Positions 33,223 through 33,361 of a stretch of 33,361 bases of DNA are shown in pieces (positions within the stretch are counted from its first letter, which is position 1; every line of letters begins with the position of its first letter). The DNA comes from Bdellovibrionaceae bacterium UBA2316 (lineage in GTDB: Bacteria; Bdellovibrionota; Bdellovibrionia; Bdellovibrionales; Bdellovibrionaceae), in contig DDVI01000118.1 of assembly GCA_002345205.1 (NCBI GenBank), forward strand, positions 1 to 33,361, in the 5' to 3' direction. The notes beneath the pieces are model-generated. The model saw only the letters and a list, made by a program, of their open reading frames with translations, was not told where the DNA came from and made no database searches. The translations under genes were made by a program, and so were the position numbers.

Positions 33223-33361
33223 AAATCGGCTCTTTTGACAGACCCATTCGGCTCAGCTTTCTAAGCTGAGCACCCAAAGTTCCTAGAACTTTTCACCGCC
33301 ATTCCTGGCGAAACCAATCTCAACACCTATGACTTTTAAGCCCAGATCGGTGGATAAGCCG

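Larger units (their letters stand above)
33070..33361. other. Gene-free flank of tRNA-Gln with palindrome and phased repeats
   Basis: No gene is supported. From left to right it holds a 16-bp palindrome (33114-33129), three GGTGACC repeats (33190-33222) and a perfect 9-bp inverted repeat GCTCAGCTT/AAGCTGAGC (33251-33271) without a T tract. A short minus-strand frame enters from the right edge and stops at 33283. Such a cluster next to a tRNA 3' end could mark the border of an integrated element, but no integrase is visible in the window. Confidence 0.4.

Noticed and set aside
33283..33361. C-terminal end of a possible minus-strand gene entering from the right edge (25 codons, ending GGEKF)
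   Set aside because: Too short to judge coding potential; could be real but nothing in the window supports it.

Overview
The window looks like chromosomal DNA of a predatory or predator-related bacterium of the Bdellovibrionota (Bdellovibrio-like, of lower GC than B. bacteriovorus). This is inferred from the gene mix: a MoxR/Bat operon, two lytic transglycosylases, many lipoproteins and secreted proteins with no clear family, and a class I c-di-GMP riboswitch that appears to stand alone like the merRNA of Bdellovibrio. The genus cannot be fixed from the sequence. Almost all of the window is ordinary, densely packed chromosome. Only the last ~300 bases, next to a tRNA-Gln gene, look like a possible element border.

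Layout. 1-3.4 kb: a lipoprotein, a small zinc-ribbon membrane protein, a secreted zinc metallopeptidase and an MFS transporter. 3.4-4.4 kb: a membrane fatty-acid desaturase-like protein whose 5' end overlaps an internally deleted relic of an ETHE1-type persulfide dioxygenase gene. 4.5-7.0 kb: a tight alkylation-damage repair operon (Ada N-terminal/AraC/AlkA fusion, O6-methylguanine methyltransferase, AlkB). 7.0-13.0 kb: redox and lipid genes (old yellow enzyme-like oxidoreductase, pirin, 2,4-dienoyl-CoA reductase, a second desaturase) and a lipoprotein with cysteine repeats. 13.1-16.9 kb: hibernation factor HPF divergent from a NhaR-like LysR regulator, a secreted alpha/beta hydrolase and a DUF808 membrane protein. 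16.9-17.65 kb: a non-coding stretch with the c-di-GMP aptamer, a leader hairpin and a strong intrinsic terminator. 17.66-18.4 kb: an unrecognised secreted protein with its own promoter.

18.5-30 kb, minus strand: a LysM lytic transglycosylase (MltD-like) and, upstream of it, an eight-gene operon in the order moxR, DUF58, single-TM protein, batA, batB, TPR lipoprotein (batC-like), batD, slt. All junctions abut or overlap, so the transglycosylase Slt should be co-translated with the Bat complex. I infer an envelope/peptidoglycan module. 30.1-32.9 kb, plus strand: an HtpX-like membrane protein that has lost its zinc-binding residues, a DUF1844 protein and a periplasmic HtrA/DegP protease, a group compatible with envelope protein quality control. 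The window closes with a terminator, tRNA-Gln(UUG), a perfect palindrome and three 11-bp phased repeats.

Most interesting items: the stand-alone c-di-GMP-binding RNA, the catalytically dead HtpX-like protein, the deletion relic of the persulfide dioxygenase, the inclusion of slt in the bat operon, and the fadH ribosome binding site lying inside a terminator stem. All family assignments were made by eye from motifs; no database search was run.
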